DNA from: Thomasclavelia saccharogumia DSM 17460
GTDB taxonomy: Bacteria > Bacillota_I > Bacilli_A > Erysipelotrichales > Coprobacillaceae
NCBI RefSeq assembly: GCF_000686665.1
Contig: NZ_JMLH01000003.1
Span: 43,539-107,538, forward strand
Reading direction: 5' to 3'
DNA length: 64,000 nt
The position numbers were made by a program, and so were the translations under genes. How positions within the stretch are numbered: position 1 is the stretch's first letter; the number at the start of each line of letters is the position of its first letter. Below are positions 7,269 through 15,583 of the stretch, in pieces. Under the pieces are notes generated by a model, which was not told the DNA's origin, did no database searches, and saw only the letters and a list, made by a program, of their open reading frames with translations.

Positions 7269-9617
7269 ATGAAGATAAATAATCAAAATTATCCTGGTTT
7301 AACTAGTCTTCAAGTTAAACAAAGAATTGATGAAGGTAAAATTAATCATATAAACAACAAAATTACTAAATCATATAAAGAAATTTTTCTCAATAATACT
7401 ATTACTTTTTTTAATATTTTAAATGCAGCTTTATTAGGTTTAGTTCTCTTTGTTGAATCTTATAAAAATACTCTCTTTATTTTAGTTATAATCACTAATA
7501 CAATTGCAGGTATCTATCAAGAAGTTAAAGCAAAAAGAACATTAGATCGTCTATCAATCATAACAACAGCAAAAGTTGAAGTAATTCGCGATGATCATCT
7601 AAAAGAAATTTCGATTGATGAAATTGTTTTAGATGATTATCTAGTTTTAACTACTGGTATGCAGATTCCCACAGATAGTATTCTTGTAGATGGTCAAATG
7701 GAGACAAATGAAGCTCTTTTAACCGGGGAATCAGATCCTGTTTTAAAACAAAATGGCGATCAACTTTATTCTGGAAGTTTTATTACCTCAGGAAAAGGAA
7801 TATGCAAAGTTATTCATGTTGGTGATGATAATTATATGAATAAAATCACTAATGAAGCGAAACGTTTGAAAAAGCATAATTCGCAATTGAATCAGTGTTT
7901 AAACACCATTTTGAAATATGTAAGTATCTTTATTTTGCCAATTGGCGGATTATTGTTTTTAAAACAACTTATATATAGTGAACAAGGCTTTAATGATGCC
8001 ATTGTAAGTACTGTTGCCGCGGTTTTAGGAATGATTCCCGAAGGCCTTGTATTATTGACCAGTGCGGCATTGACACTTAGTGTTTTAAGGCTAGCTAAAC
8101 AAAAGACTTTAGTTCAAGAATTGTTCTGCATTGAAACATTAGCACGGGTAGATGTCTTATGCCTTGATAAAACAGGGACAATTACCGAAGGAACAATGAA
8201 AGTTGAGTTTGATATTAAAACATGTAATCTTGATTTTCAAGAAATTATGGGAAATTTAATGCATACATTGACTGATGTTAATGTAACAGCTCAAGCCTTA
8301 AAAGAACATTATCCCTGCAAAACTAACTTTAAACCCTGTCATGTTATTCCTTTTAGTTCTGATCGTAAATATAGTGGAACTTCTTTTTATGACCATGGTA
8401 CATATTATCTTGGAGCTTATCAATTTCTTTTTCCGCAAGGAGATGAGGATCTAGAAGAACTTTGCTTTGATTACACAAGTAAAGGCTATCGTATTTTAGT
8501 ATTAGCTCATACAAATAAAATCATCAACAATGAAAATTTGCCGTCTGATTTAAAACCATGTGGAGTAATTGTTTTAAGCGATGTCATAAGAGATGATGCT
8601 AAAGAAACTTTGCGCTATTTTGAATCACAAGGCGTTGATTTGAAAATCATTTCTGGTGATGATCCAATAACTGTCTCTGCCATCGCTAAAAGAGCCGGTT
8701 TAAAAAGCAGGCATTATATAGATGCAACAAAATTGACAACAGCAAAAGATATTCAAAAAGCAGTTAAAAATTATTCTGTTTTCGGTCGGGTCACCCCACA
8801 ACAAAAAAAAGAGATGGTCTTAGCTTTAAAGCAACTAGGTCATACTGTAGCTATGACTGGTGATGGTGTCAATGATGTCTTAGCTTTTAAAGAAGCTGAT
8901 TGTTCGATAGCTATGGCTTCAGGAAGTGATGCCGCAAAAAATACAGCTAACTTAGTTTTATTAAATAATAATTTTAATGCTATGCCTTATATTGTTGATG
9001 AAGGGCGTCGCGTTATCAATAATATTACAATGTCGGCATCAATGTTTTTAATTAAAACAATCTTTTCAGTCTTAATTTCAATTTCAACGATTTTCTTTGG
9101 TCAAGCCTATCCTTTTGAACCAATTCAATTATCTTTGATCAGTGCCTGTTGTGTGGGAATTCCTACCTTCTTTTTAACATACGAAGCAAATTTTGCACAT
9201 GTAAAAGGCAACTTTTTTAAAAATGTTTTAGAAAAATCATTTCCTTCAGCTTTTACGATTGCTTTAGGAACTACTTTGATAACTAATATCGGTCTTTATT
9301 TAGGCTATGATCCTAATATGCTGTCTACTGTTTGTATTTTATTTACTGGTTGTAATTATACGATTGCTTTATTACGAATTTATAGTCCTTTGACCCGTTA
9401 TCGAAAAATTATTATCTATACAACCCAAATGGCTTATTATATTTCGATGATCATTGGCCAGTCTATATTAGATTTGACGGGGCTAGATTTTAATTGGCTG
9501 ATGGTTTTATTAGCATTAATTGCCTTTTCTCCTTTATTAGTTGATTTCTCTGGCTATTTATTTAGATTATTAGAACAATTATTTAATAAATATAAAAAAA
9601 ATAAAATTAAACTATAA
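7269..9617 (+). CDS. Cation-translocating P-type ATPase (PEGL subtype)
   Basis: A 782-aa P-type ATPase of the HAD-IC, CtpE/YfgQ-like group. It shows the actuator motif TGES (152-155), M4 motif PEGL (257-260), the phosphorylated aspartate in DKTGT (D300) and the hinge MTGDGVNDVLAFKEAD. Membrane helices flank these as usual (M1-M2 about 45-85, M3-M4 about 215-275, M5-M10 after about 610). PEGL supplies an ion-coordinating glutamate in Ca2+ pumps; CtpE-type relatives have been linked to calcium uptake, so a divalent cation is plausible. The upstream GTG at 7257 lies within the AAAGGTGG ribosome site, so I start at the ATG at 7269. A paralogue of another subtype lies at 15.6 kb. Confidence 0.88.
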   Translation: MKINNQNYPGLTSLQVKQRIDEGKINHINNKITKSYKEIFLNNTITFFNILNAALLGLVLFVESYKNTLFILVIITNTIAGIYQEVKAKRTLDRLSIITTAKVEVIRDDHLKEISIDEIVLDDYLVLTTGMQIPTDSILVDGQMETNEALLTGESDPVLKQNGDQLYSGSFITSGKGICKVIHVGDDNYMNKITNEAKRLKKHNSQLNQCLNTILKYVSIFILPIGGLLFLKQLIYSEQGFNDAIVSTVAAVLGMIPEGLVLLTSAALTLSVLRLAKQKTLVQELFCIETLARVDVLCLDKTGTITEGTMKVEFDIKTCNLDFQEIMGNLMHTLTDVNVTAQALKEHYPCKTNFKPCHVIPFSSDRKYSGTSFYDHGTYYLGAYQFLFPQGDEDLEELCFDYTSKGYRILVLAHTNKIINNENLPSDLKPCGVIVLSDVIRDDAKETLRYFESQGVDLKIISGDDPITVSAIAKRAGLKSRHYIDATKLTTAKDIQKAVKNYSVFGRVTPQQKKEMVLALKQLGHTVAMTGDGVNDVLAFKEADCSIAMASGSDAAKNTANLVLLNNNFNAMPYIVDEGRRVINNITMSASMFLIKTIFSVLISISTIFFGQAYPFEPIQLSLISACCVGIPTFFLTYEANFAHVKGNFFKNVLEKSFPSAFTIALGTTLITNIGLYLGYDPNMLSTVCILFTGCNYTIALLRIYSPLTRYRKIIIYTTQMAYYISMIIGQSILDLTGLDFNWLMVLLALIAFSPLLVDFSGYLFRLLEQLFNKYKKNKIKL

Positions 9618-9681
9618 ATTCAAATAATGTATTATTGGAAAAGATACAAGAAAATTGCTAAAATATAATAAAGGAGAAGGA

Positions 9682-11007
9682 ATGAATATGTATGAAAAAA
9701 TTAAATCTTTAGCAAAAGAATATTTTCCTGAAACAGTTCAAACAAGACGTGATTTTCATAAATATGCAGAAAGAGGCTGGTTAGAAATGCGAACTGCCTC
9801 AATCGTAGCTAGAAAACTAAATAATTTGGGTTATCAAGTATTGGTAGGAAAAGAATTGATGTGTGAAACGACAAGAATGGGGCTGCCAAGTAAACGTGTA
9901 TTAACACTCAATTATAAACGGGCTATCTTACAAGGAGCTGACCCCTACTATTTAGAAAAAGTGAAAGATGGCTTTACAGCAGTAGCGGGAATTATAAAAA
10001 ATGGTGATGGTCCAGTTGTAGCTATCAGATTTGATATGGATGCCTTGAGTATTATGGAGGATGATTCTGCTGATCATAATCCTGGTAAATTTGGCTTTAT
10101 TTCATGTAATCCTGGAGCTATGCATGCTTGTGGTCATGATGGACATACAGCTATGGGATTAACTGTCGCTAAAATTTTAAGTGACATCAAAGAACATCTT
10201 CATGGAACCCTAAAACTTATTTTCCAGCCGGCTGAAGAAGGTGTAAGAGGTGCCAAAAGTATTGCAACAAGCGGTTTTTTAGATGATGTTGATTACATTT
10301 TTGCAGGACATATTTGGCAACAGGCACCAGGAGAAGATTATGATATTTATTTAGGGATGGATGAAACTTTTGCCACAACGAAATTAGATGTAATCTATCA
10401 CGGAGTTTCTTCTCATGCCGCTGGTATGCCTCAATTTGGAAAAAATGCCCTTCTTTCAGCTGCTTCATGTATCTTGAATCTTCACTCAATTCCGCGTAAT
10501 AGCGACGGCTGTACAAGAATCAACGTAGGAACGATCAACGCCGGAACAGGGCGTAATGTTGTTCCCGAAACAGCAAAGTTAGAAATAGAAGTACGTGGAG
10601 CAACTACAGAATTAAACAATTATATGGAAGTATATGCTACTGATGTAATCCGCGGAGCTGCTTTGATGCATGATACTATTGTTGAAATCAATAAAATGGG
10701 GAAAGCTTATTCACTTGAATGTGATAAAAAAATGATGGATATAATTCGCCATGTCTGTGATGATCATTTAAAAAATATTAAAGTTGCTCCAAAATATTTA
10801 AGTCCTTTAGATGGTAGTGATGATTTTTCTTATATGATGGCTACTGTTCAAGCCCACGGAGGAATTGCTACCTATATGAAATTAACTACTGATCTAGCAG
10901 CTTCACCACATAATTGTGCCTATGATTTTGATGAAAATGTTCTTTTGACAGGAACTACAGTTTACAGTAGTGTAGCATATTATTTATTAAATAAAATTCA
11001 TAAATAA
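9682..11007 (+). CDS. M20 family amidohydrolase (AbgA/AbgB-like)
   Basis: A 441-aa zinc-dependent M20 peptidase/amidohydrolase. Visible features: the metal-binding segment MHACGHDGHTA, the catalytic PAEEG pair, a dimerisation domain, and the C-terminal SPHNCAYDFD histidine. The insertion between residues about 50 and 100 and the length resemble p-aminobenzoyl-glutamate hydrolase subunits rather than the shorter (about 390 aa) hippurate/N-acetyl amino acid hydrolases. AGGAG stands five bases before the ATG at 9682. It lies 64 bases after the ATPase on the same strand, so co-transcription is possible. Precise substrate unknown; folate-derived or N-acyl amino acids are candidates. Confidence 0.82.
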   Translation: MNMYEKIKSLAKEYFPETVQTRRDFHKYAERGWLEMRTASIVARKLNNLGYQVLVGKELMCETTRMGLPSKRVLTLNYKRAILQGADPYYLEKVKDGFTAVAGIIKNGDGPVVAIRFDMDALSIMEDDSADHNPGKFGFISCNPGAMHACGHDGHTAMGLTVAKILSDIKEHLHGTLKLIFQPAEEGVRGAKSIATSGFLDDVDYIFAGHIWQQAPGEDYDIYLGMDETFATTKLDVIYHGVSSHAAGMPQFGKNALLSAASCILNLHSIPRNSDGCTRINVGTINAGTGRNVVPETAKLEIEVRGATTELNNYMEVYATDVIRGAALMHDTIVEINKMGKAYSLECDKKMMDIIRHVCDDHLKNIKVAPKYLSPLDGSDDFSYMMATVQAHGGIATYMKLTTDLAASPHNCAYDFDENVLLTGTTVYSSVAYYLLNKIHK

Positions 11008-11035
11008 AAACAGCAAAAGAGCTGCTTTTATTTTA
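11006..11035. terminator. Bidirectional terminator between convergent genes
   Basis: AAAACAGC / GCTGCTTTT hairpin straddling the end of the M20 gene and the stop of the opposing hydrolase. A-rich on the left and T-rich on the right, it can serve both strands. Confidence 0.65.
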
Positions 11036-12119
11036 AATTAGTCCACCATTTACTTTGATAAAGATCATGGCCATACGTAATGGTTTCGCCAATTTTAGGA
11101 ACGATCCACTTGATATTTTCTTTATCCGCTTTGTTCGTAAATCTTTCTACTGGATCATCCCAAGGATGCTCGGCTAAACTAAAGGTTCCCCAATGAATCG
11201 GCATGATCATCTTAGCTTTTAAGATCATCCCAGCTTTTACCGATTCTTCAGGTGTCATATGTGTAGCTCGCCATTTTTCATTATACTGTCCCGCTTCTAA
11301 AACGGCTAAATCAAATTCACCGTATTTCTTGGATATTTCTTCAAAATGACTATCAAATCCAGTATCGCCACTTTCGAATATTTTATGATATTCATCAATA
11401 AATACCCAGGAAGACCATAATGTTTTATAACTGTCATTAATAAAATTTCTAAAAGAACTATGTCTAGCTGGCGTACAAGCTACTAATAATCCATTTATTC
11501 TTATTTCTTCCCACCAGGCTAAACTGATAATTTTTTCTTTCTTTATTTTCCATCTTTCTAAATGTTTTTCAATTCCTAAGGGAACAATATATCTTGTTAC
11601 TTTTTTATCTATTTTTTTAATCGTTTTATAATCTAAGTGATCATAATGATCATGGGTTATAACTACAATATCGATCTTATCAAATTCATTGATTTTAATA
11701 GGTAAAGCACTAAATCGACGCATTGAGGGAAAAGGAAATGGTGAAGCATGATTGCTAAAAACTGGATCAATTAAAATATTCATCCCATGCATTTGAAAAA
11801 AGATAGAAGAGTGTCCTAGCCATGTGATAGTTAATATTTCATCATCAGGATTTTTTAGGATTTTTGGAGTTTTTGTGATAATTTTATCAATAGGAATATT
11901 ATCTTTTATCGAAAGATAGTTATTTTTTTTAGCTTTAATATATATTCGTCGATACTTATTTTCATTATAAAATTTATGATGTTTAAAATTTTTAGCTCTT
12001 GAAGCATAATTTAAGCGATCTTTTTTTGATGGTCTTTTACCAAAAGGAACCCATAATTTTAAAAATAAGAAGATAATAGAAAATATTAATAGTATAAATT
12101 TCCATATTTTTTTATTCAT
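11028..12119 (-). CDS. Metallo-beta-lactamase-fold hydrolase, NAPE-PLD/UlaG-like, membrane anchored
   Basis: A 363-aa protein with one N-terminal hydrophobic anchor (about residues 5-25), then a metallo-beta-lactamase domain. The core metal site THDHYDHLD and later ligands (CTPARHSS, ESGDTGFD, MPIHWGTF) are all present. The WLGHSSIFFQMHGMNILIDP opening resembles the N-acylphosphatidylethanolamine phospholipase D group, in which a phosphodiester in a lipid or nucleotide is hydrolysed. The anchor would place the active domain at the cytoplasmic membrane. AAAGG precedes the ATG. Substrate unknown. Confidence 0.82.
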   Translation of the reverse strand: MNKKIWKFILLIFSIIFLFLKLWVPFGKRPSKKDRLNYASRAKNFKHHKFYNENKYRRIYIKAKKNNYLSIKDNIPIDKIITKTPKILKNPDDEILTITWLGHSSIFFQMHGMNILIDPVFSNHASPFPFPSMRRFSALPIKINEFDKIDIVVITHDHYDHLDYKTIKKIDKKVTRYIVPLGIEKHLERWKIKKEKIISLAWWEEIRINGLLVACTPARHSSFRNFINDSYKTLWSSWVFIDEYHKIFESGDTGFDSHFEEISKKYGEFDLAVLEAGQYNEKWRATHMTPEESVKAGMILKAKMIMPIHWGTFSLAEHPWDDPVERFTNKADKENIKWIVPKIGETITYGHDLYQSKWWTNLK

Positions 12120-12133
12120 TTTCTTTAACCTTT

Positions 12134-12331
12134 CTAACTAATATAGTTCATCCAAACGTCAGTATAAAATATATGTATCCATTTTTTCTAACAAACATTT
12201 TTTAACAATTTATTTGCTGTCTTAATCAACTAATCATAACTTATTTTAAAATTATTTAATTCTTTTTTATCTTCATCTATTAGAACTAATCCTTTTAGGA
12301 CCTGATTTTGATTCACAAATAATAGAATATA
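12134..12331 (-). pseudogene. Decayed coding remnant, unknown family
   Basis: The minus strand reads YILLFVNQNQVLKGLVLIDE... through KELNNFKISYD, then a TAG, and continues in the same frame (LIKTANKLLKN...) to further stops. The composition is protein-like but there is no start codon or ribosome site. The rest of the 450-base gap up to 12572 holds nothing I can identify. Confidence 0.25.
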
Positions 12332-12553
12332 TTAAATTAACTTTTTCTAATCTCAATAATAAAAGATAATCGTACTTTCAAAAATCTTTTCAAACCCATA
12401 AGAATTTAACTTTAGCGATATTTCATACCCAAATAAATTATCTAATACTCTATAAATATTCGCGAAAATTACATAATACTATTTAACTCCATTGTAAAAC
12501 AAGATAATTTATAAATCAATTATCTTTGCCTTTGAACCATCACATCTATATTA

Positions 12554-12577
12554 AAAAGGGATCCTCGATCCCTTATT
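12554..12577 (-). terminator. Terminator of the 12.6-kb lipoprotein
   Basis: AAGGGATC / GATCCCTT hairpin overlapping the stop codon of the lipoprotein, with a T run following on the minus strand. Confidence 0.8.
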
Positions 12578-13097
12578 CATTAGTCTTTTTAGTCTCAAAA
12601 AAATTCATAAAATCATCTACTGCATTATCAATTCCATTACCTAGTTTTGTTGTAAATTCATCAAAATCACCTTCGGCATCGCTGATAACATTATCAACTT
12701 CATCATCACTGGCATGATAAACTTTATTAGCATAATTTTTAGCTTTAATTCCTAGGTTTCGAATCGTATCATCTTCACCGACATCTCCATAATTTGCTGC
12801 CATTTCTAAATAACTGCCTTTTTCATATAATTTTTTTGCAACTTCTTTATCTTTTACATTATCAAGATTATTATTAATATAATTAACAGCATCAATTACA
12901 TCATCTCGATTAACTTCATAATCATTACCAAATTGATTTTTGATCTGTGTATCAATCTCATCAAAATCATCATTATTTGTTGTTTCATTTGTTGAATTGT
13001 TAGCTTCATTTGTTTTGTCATCATCATTATTATTAGCACATCCAGCTAAAGTAAATAATAATGTTAAACAAAATAAATATTTTATTATTTTTTTCAT
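12573..13097 (-). CDS. Secreted lipoprotein, unknown function
   Basis: A 174-aa protein with a signal peptide ending in the lipobox LAGC (cysteine at residue 19), so it is a lipid-anchored surface protein. A disordered, Asn/Asp/Thr-rich linker (about 20-50) leads to a helical domain rich in Asp/Glu with repeated DEVD/DDE patches. No enzyme motif is visible. AAAGGAG stands before the ATG and a terminator sits at the stop, so it is a monocistronic unit. The acidic helical domain might bind cell-wall polymers or cations, but that is a guess. Confidence 0.8.
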   Translation of the reverse strand: MKKIIKYLFCLTLLFTLAGCANNNDDDKTNEANNSTNETTNNDDFDEIDTQIKNQFGNDYEVNRDDVIDAVNYINNNLDNVKDKEVAKKLYEKGSYLEMAANYGDVGEDDTIRNLGIKAKNYANKVYHASDDEVDNVISDAEGDFDEFTTKLGNGIDNAVDDFMNFFETKKTNE

Positions 13098-13195
13098 AAG
13101 TATTCTCCTTTATAATTTTCTACTACTATTTTTAACCAATTTTATTTTTTTAAACAAAATAGAAAAAAATAATGTATAATATAGAAGGTGATTTT

Positions 13196-13648
13196 ATGAA
13201 AGAAAAACAATTAGATGCTTTATTAGAAAATATTAATTACGAAATTTCATTATTAGCAAATATGAGTGCTTTTATTAAACAAGAATTTGAAGATGTTTCA
13301 TGGGCTGGTTTTTATCTTAATCGAGATCAACAATTGATCTTAGGTCCTTTTCAAGGATTAACTGCTTGTACTATTATTCCCTATGATCGCGGTGTATGTG
13401 GTGCATGTGCCACAGAATTAAAGACTAAACGCATTGCTAATGTTCATGATTTTCCTAGTCATATAGCTTGTGATAGTGCCAGTAATAGTGAAATTGTTCT
13501 ACCAATAATAATCGATCAAAATTTGTATGGTGTTTTAGATCTTGATTCAACGAGTTTTGACCGTTTCCAGGAAAGTGATCAAATAATTTTGGAAAAGTTA
13601 ATAGTGATTTTGATCAAGCATTTAAAAAGAATCCAACTTTCTATTTAA
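13196..13648 (+). CDS. msrC: Free methionine-(R)-sulfoxide reductase (fRMsr), GAF domain
   Basis: A 150-aa GAF-domain protein. Three cysteines, C58, C68 and C92, have spacings of 10 and 24 residues, as in E. coli and yeast fRMsr (84/94/118 in E. coli), and the signature HDFPSHIACDSASNSEIVLP surrounds the third. The enzyme reduces free methionine-R-sulfoxide with thioredoxin-type electrons in the cytoplasm, repairing oxidised methionine. A longer reading from 13172 is rejected because AGAAGGTG sits just ahead of the ATG at 13196. Monocistronic, followed by a strong terminator. Confidence 0.9.
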   Translation: MKEKQLDALLENINYEISLLANMSAFIKQEFEDVSWAGFYLNRDQQLILGPFQGLTACTIIPYDRGVCGACATELKTKRIANVHDFPSHIACDSASNSEIVLPIIIDQNLYGVLDLDSTSFDRFQESDQIILEKLIVILIKHLKRIQLSI

Positions 13649-13673
13649 CAATTTTTTGGGATTTTGTTTTGCT

Positions 13674-13707
13674 AAAAAACTTAGGTCTATTTAGCCTAAG
13701 TTTTTTT
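13674..13707. terminator. Bidirectional terminator
   Basis: AAAAAACTTAGG and CCTAAGTTTTTTT pair around an eight- to nine-base loop, between fRMsr (plus) and the zinc-ribbon protein (minus). Confidence 0.85.
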
Positions 13708-13711
13708 AATA

Positions 13712-14116
13712 TTAACTTTTTTTATCAAAGCGATTTTTACATGTAGGACAGGTTATCGTGATTTTTCCGCGTCCTTTAGGAACTCTGACTATCTGCTTAC
13801 AGCTTGGACATAAATAATATTTATGTTCTTTATCTTGATGATTCTTTTTAATTACATTAAATCTTTTCTTGATCGGTTGAATCATTTTTAAATATTTTTC
13901 ATTTTCTTCTCTTCGTTTATATATATTACGTGAATATGTTCTAAACAAATTACAAATTAGTAATAACCATACTACAGCTGAAAGAAATGAGCTTCTAATA
14001 AAAAACAAGTTTAAGCACATTATTACTACCGCTAGAACTAATAAAAAAACATTAAACTGATCAGAACCATATCTTCCTGCCATGAATCGATATAATGCAT
14101 TTTGAAATTTATTCAT
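13712..14116 (-). CDS. Small membrane protein with C-terminal zinc ribbon
   Basis: A 134-aa protein with two hydrophobic helices (about 21-39 and 44-58), a basic charged linker (about 62-98) and a C-terminal four-cysteine knuckle, C103/C106 and C123/C126 (CPSC...CPTC), a rubredoxin-like zinc ribbon. The family occurs in Firmicutes without a defined function. The Arg/Lys-rich linker and zinc ribbon would face the cytoplasm. Next to the lipase-like protein on the same strand, with a gap of about 50 bases. Confidence 0.8.
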   Translation of the reverse strand: MNKFQNALYRFMAGRYGSDQFNVFLLVLAVVIMCLNLFFIRSSFLSAVVWLLLICNLFRTYSRNIYKRREENEKYLKMIQPIKKRFNVIKKNHQDKEHKYYLCPSCKQIVRVPKGRGKITITCPTCKNRFDKKS

Positions 14117-14169
14117 ATTAACCCTCTTTTCATATTTACTATAATTTAATAATATTAATAGATTATGAA

Positions 14170-15375
14170 TTAAGATTTATTTTTCTTATATTCTTTGCGA
14201 CTATTATTATTTTCTACTAATAGCACTTTAAAAAATTGAATTAAAGCATTTCGCGATTCACTATCCATATTTTTTAGTTCCTTCAAAGCAGCAATTAAAT
14301 GTGTAAATGTTTTTTCTGAAAAATCATTTATCTTTTTTATTCCTGCAGCCTCGATAATACTAAAAAGACATTCAACAGCATTCTTTCGCGTTTCTTCATC
14401 CACTTTAACAAGCCAGGATTTAAATGCTGTATCCATTGCTTGACTCTCTGCATTAATAGCTTTGCTTTCAACAAAATGAATACCTTCGATCTGCCATGTA
14501 AAACCACTATGCTGCATTAATCCTTTTGCATCACTTTTAACAACGATCATTTCTTCAAGATATTCAAGCATTATCCCAAAAACACAGCCCTCAGGAACAA
14601 ATTTTTTGATTTTTTTAGCTATCTTTTGATACTCCGGAATTTCCAAGATTTCTTGATTAAATCCTGGACCATCATTATTATAAATTTCAATGATTCTGTT
14701 TATTATTTTTTCACTGCTATTACATGCTGCATATACAGCCAGATTTCCACCTTTAGAATGTCCTCCTAAACGCATCTTCACACCAAAAAAATATTGGTTA
14801 AAATAATTCTTTATAGTATTTAAACCACTAGTTTGAAAACTACGATTTTTAAGTAAATAAAATAAACTCTTATTATATTTTTTTCTTGCAATGGCAGATA
14901 AATATTCTTTAGCTCTAATTTGTGAAGGAATCGGCATAGTATAAGTCATCATAAAATCTTCTTTCCATCCTAGAATCGTATCATCAGTTCCCCTAAATGC
15001 AACATATATACTACTATCTGGTAATTGAAAAGTTATTGCTGCAAATTGTTTAACAGCCTGATAATCTAATTCATTTAAATAATCAGATAATAAAATATTT
15101 TTATATCGTTTTGATTTAGCTGCGATTTTTAATAAAATGATAGCATCTTTAATAAAAGAAAATTCATCCATCAATTTATCAAGATCATTTAAATAAAAAA
15201 AATCATTTGCTACATCTTCTAAACTTCGACTTTCTTTTGATAAAAAAGTCGGTACTATTTTATCAAAATCAACATATGCCAGTTCACTTAAAATTAGTCC
15301 ATCAATATCATTGAAAGGATCGATCTGTAAATCAAGATCACCACGCCATTTTATATAGTCAATTATATTTGCCAT
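14170..15375 (-). CDS. DUF2974 / Mbeg1-like lipase-fold protein
   Basis: A 401-aa cytoplasmic protein of the DUF2974 alpha/beta-hydrolase group common in Firmicutes. The lipase elbow GGHSKGGNLAVYAA gives the nucleophile serine, preceded by the conserved FRGTDDTILGWKEDF segment that resembles class-3 lipases. No signal peptide or membrane helix is seen. AAAGGGG precedes the ATG. The family is thought to be an esterase or lipase, but physiological substrates are unreported to my knowledge. It is the first gene of the short minus-strand pair with the zinc-ribbon protein. Confidence 0.82.
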   Translation of the reverse strand: MANIIDYIKWRGDLDLQIDPFNDIDGLILSELAYVDFDKIVPTFLSKESRSLEDVANDFFYLNDLDKLMDEFSFIKDAIILLKIAAKSKRYKNILLSDYLNELDYQAVKQFAAITFQLPDSSIYVAFRGTDDTILGWKEDFMMTYTMPIPSQIRAKEYLSAIARKKYNKSLFYLLKNRSFQTSGLNTIKNYFNQYFFGVKMRLGGHSKGGNLAVYAACNSSEKIINRIIEIYNNDGPGFNQEILEIPEYQKIAKKIKKFVPEGCVFGIMLEYLEEMIVVKSDAKGLMQHSGFTWQIEGIHFVESKAINAESQAMDTAFKSWLVKVDEETRKNAVECLFSIIEAAGIKKINDFSEKTFTHLIAALKELKNMDSESRNALIQFFKVLLVENNNSRKEYKKNKS

Positions 15376-15583
15376 TATTTTCCCCTTTGCTTTGATCTAT
15401 GATTATTTATTTAACTTATATGAATATTATAAACAAATTTATTAATAAATAACATTGATAATAAAAAGTATTTTAATGATTTTAAGAGTAATTAAGAAAT
15501 TCTTTAGTTTTTTTATGATGAAATTTTAATATCTTAGTTATATTATAAATAGAAATTATTAAATATCTACTATAGGGGAAATA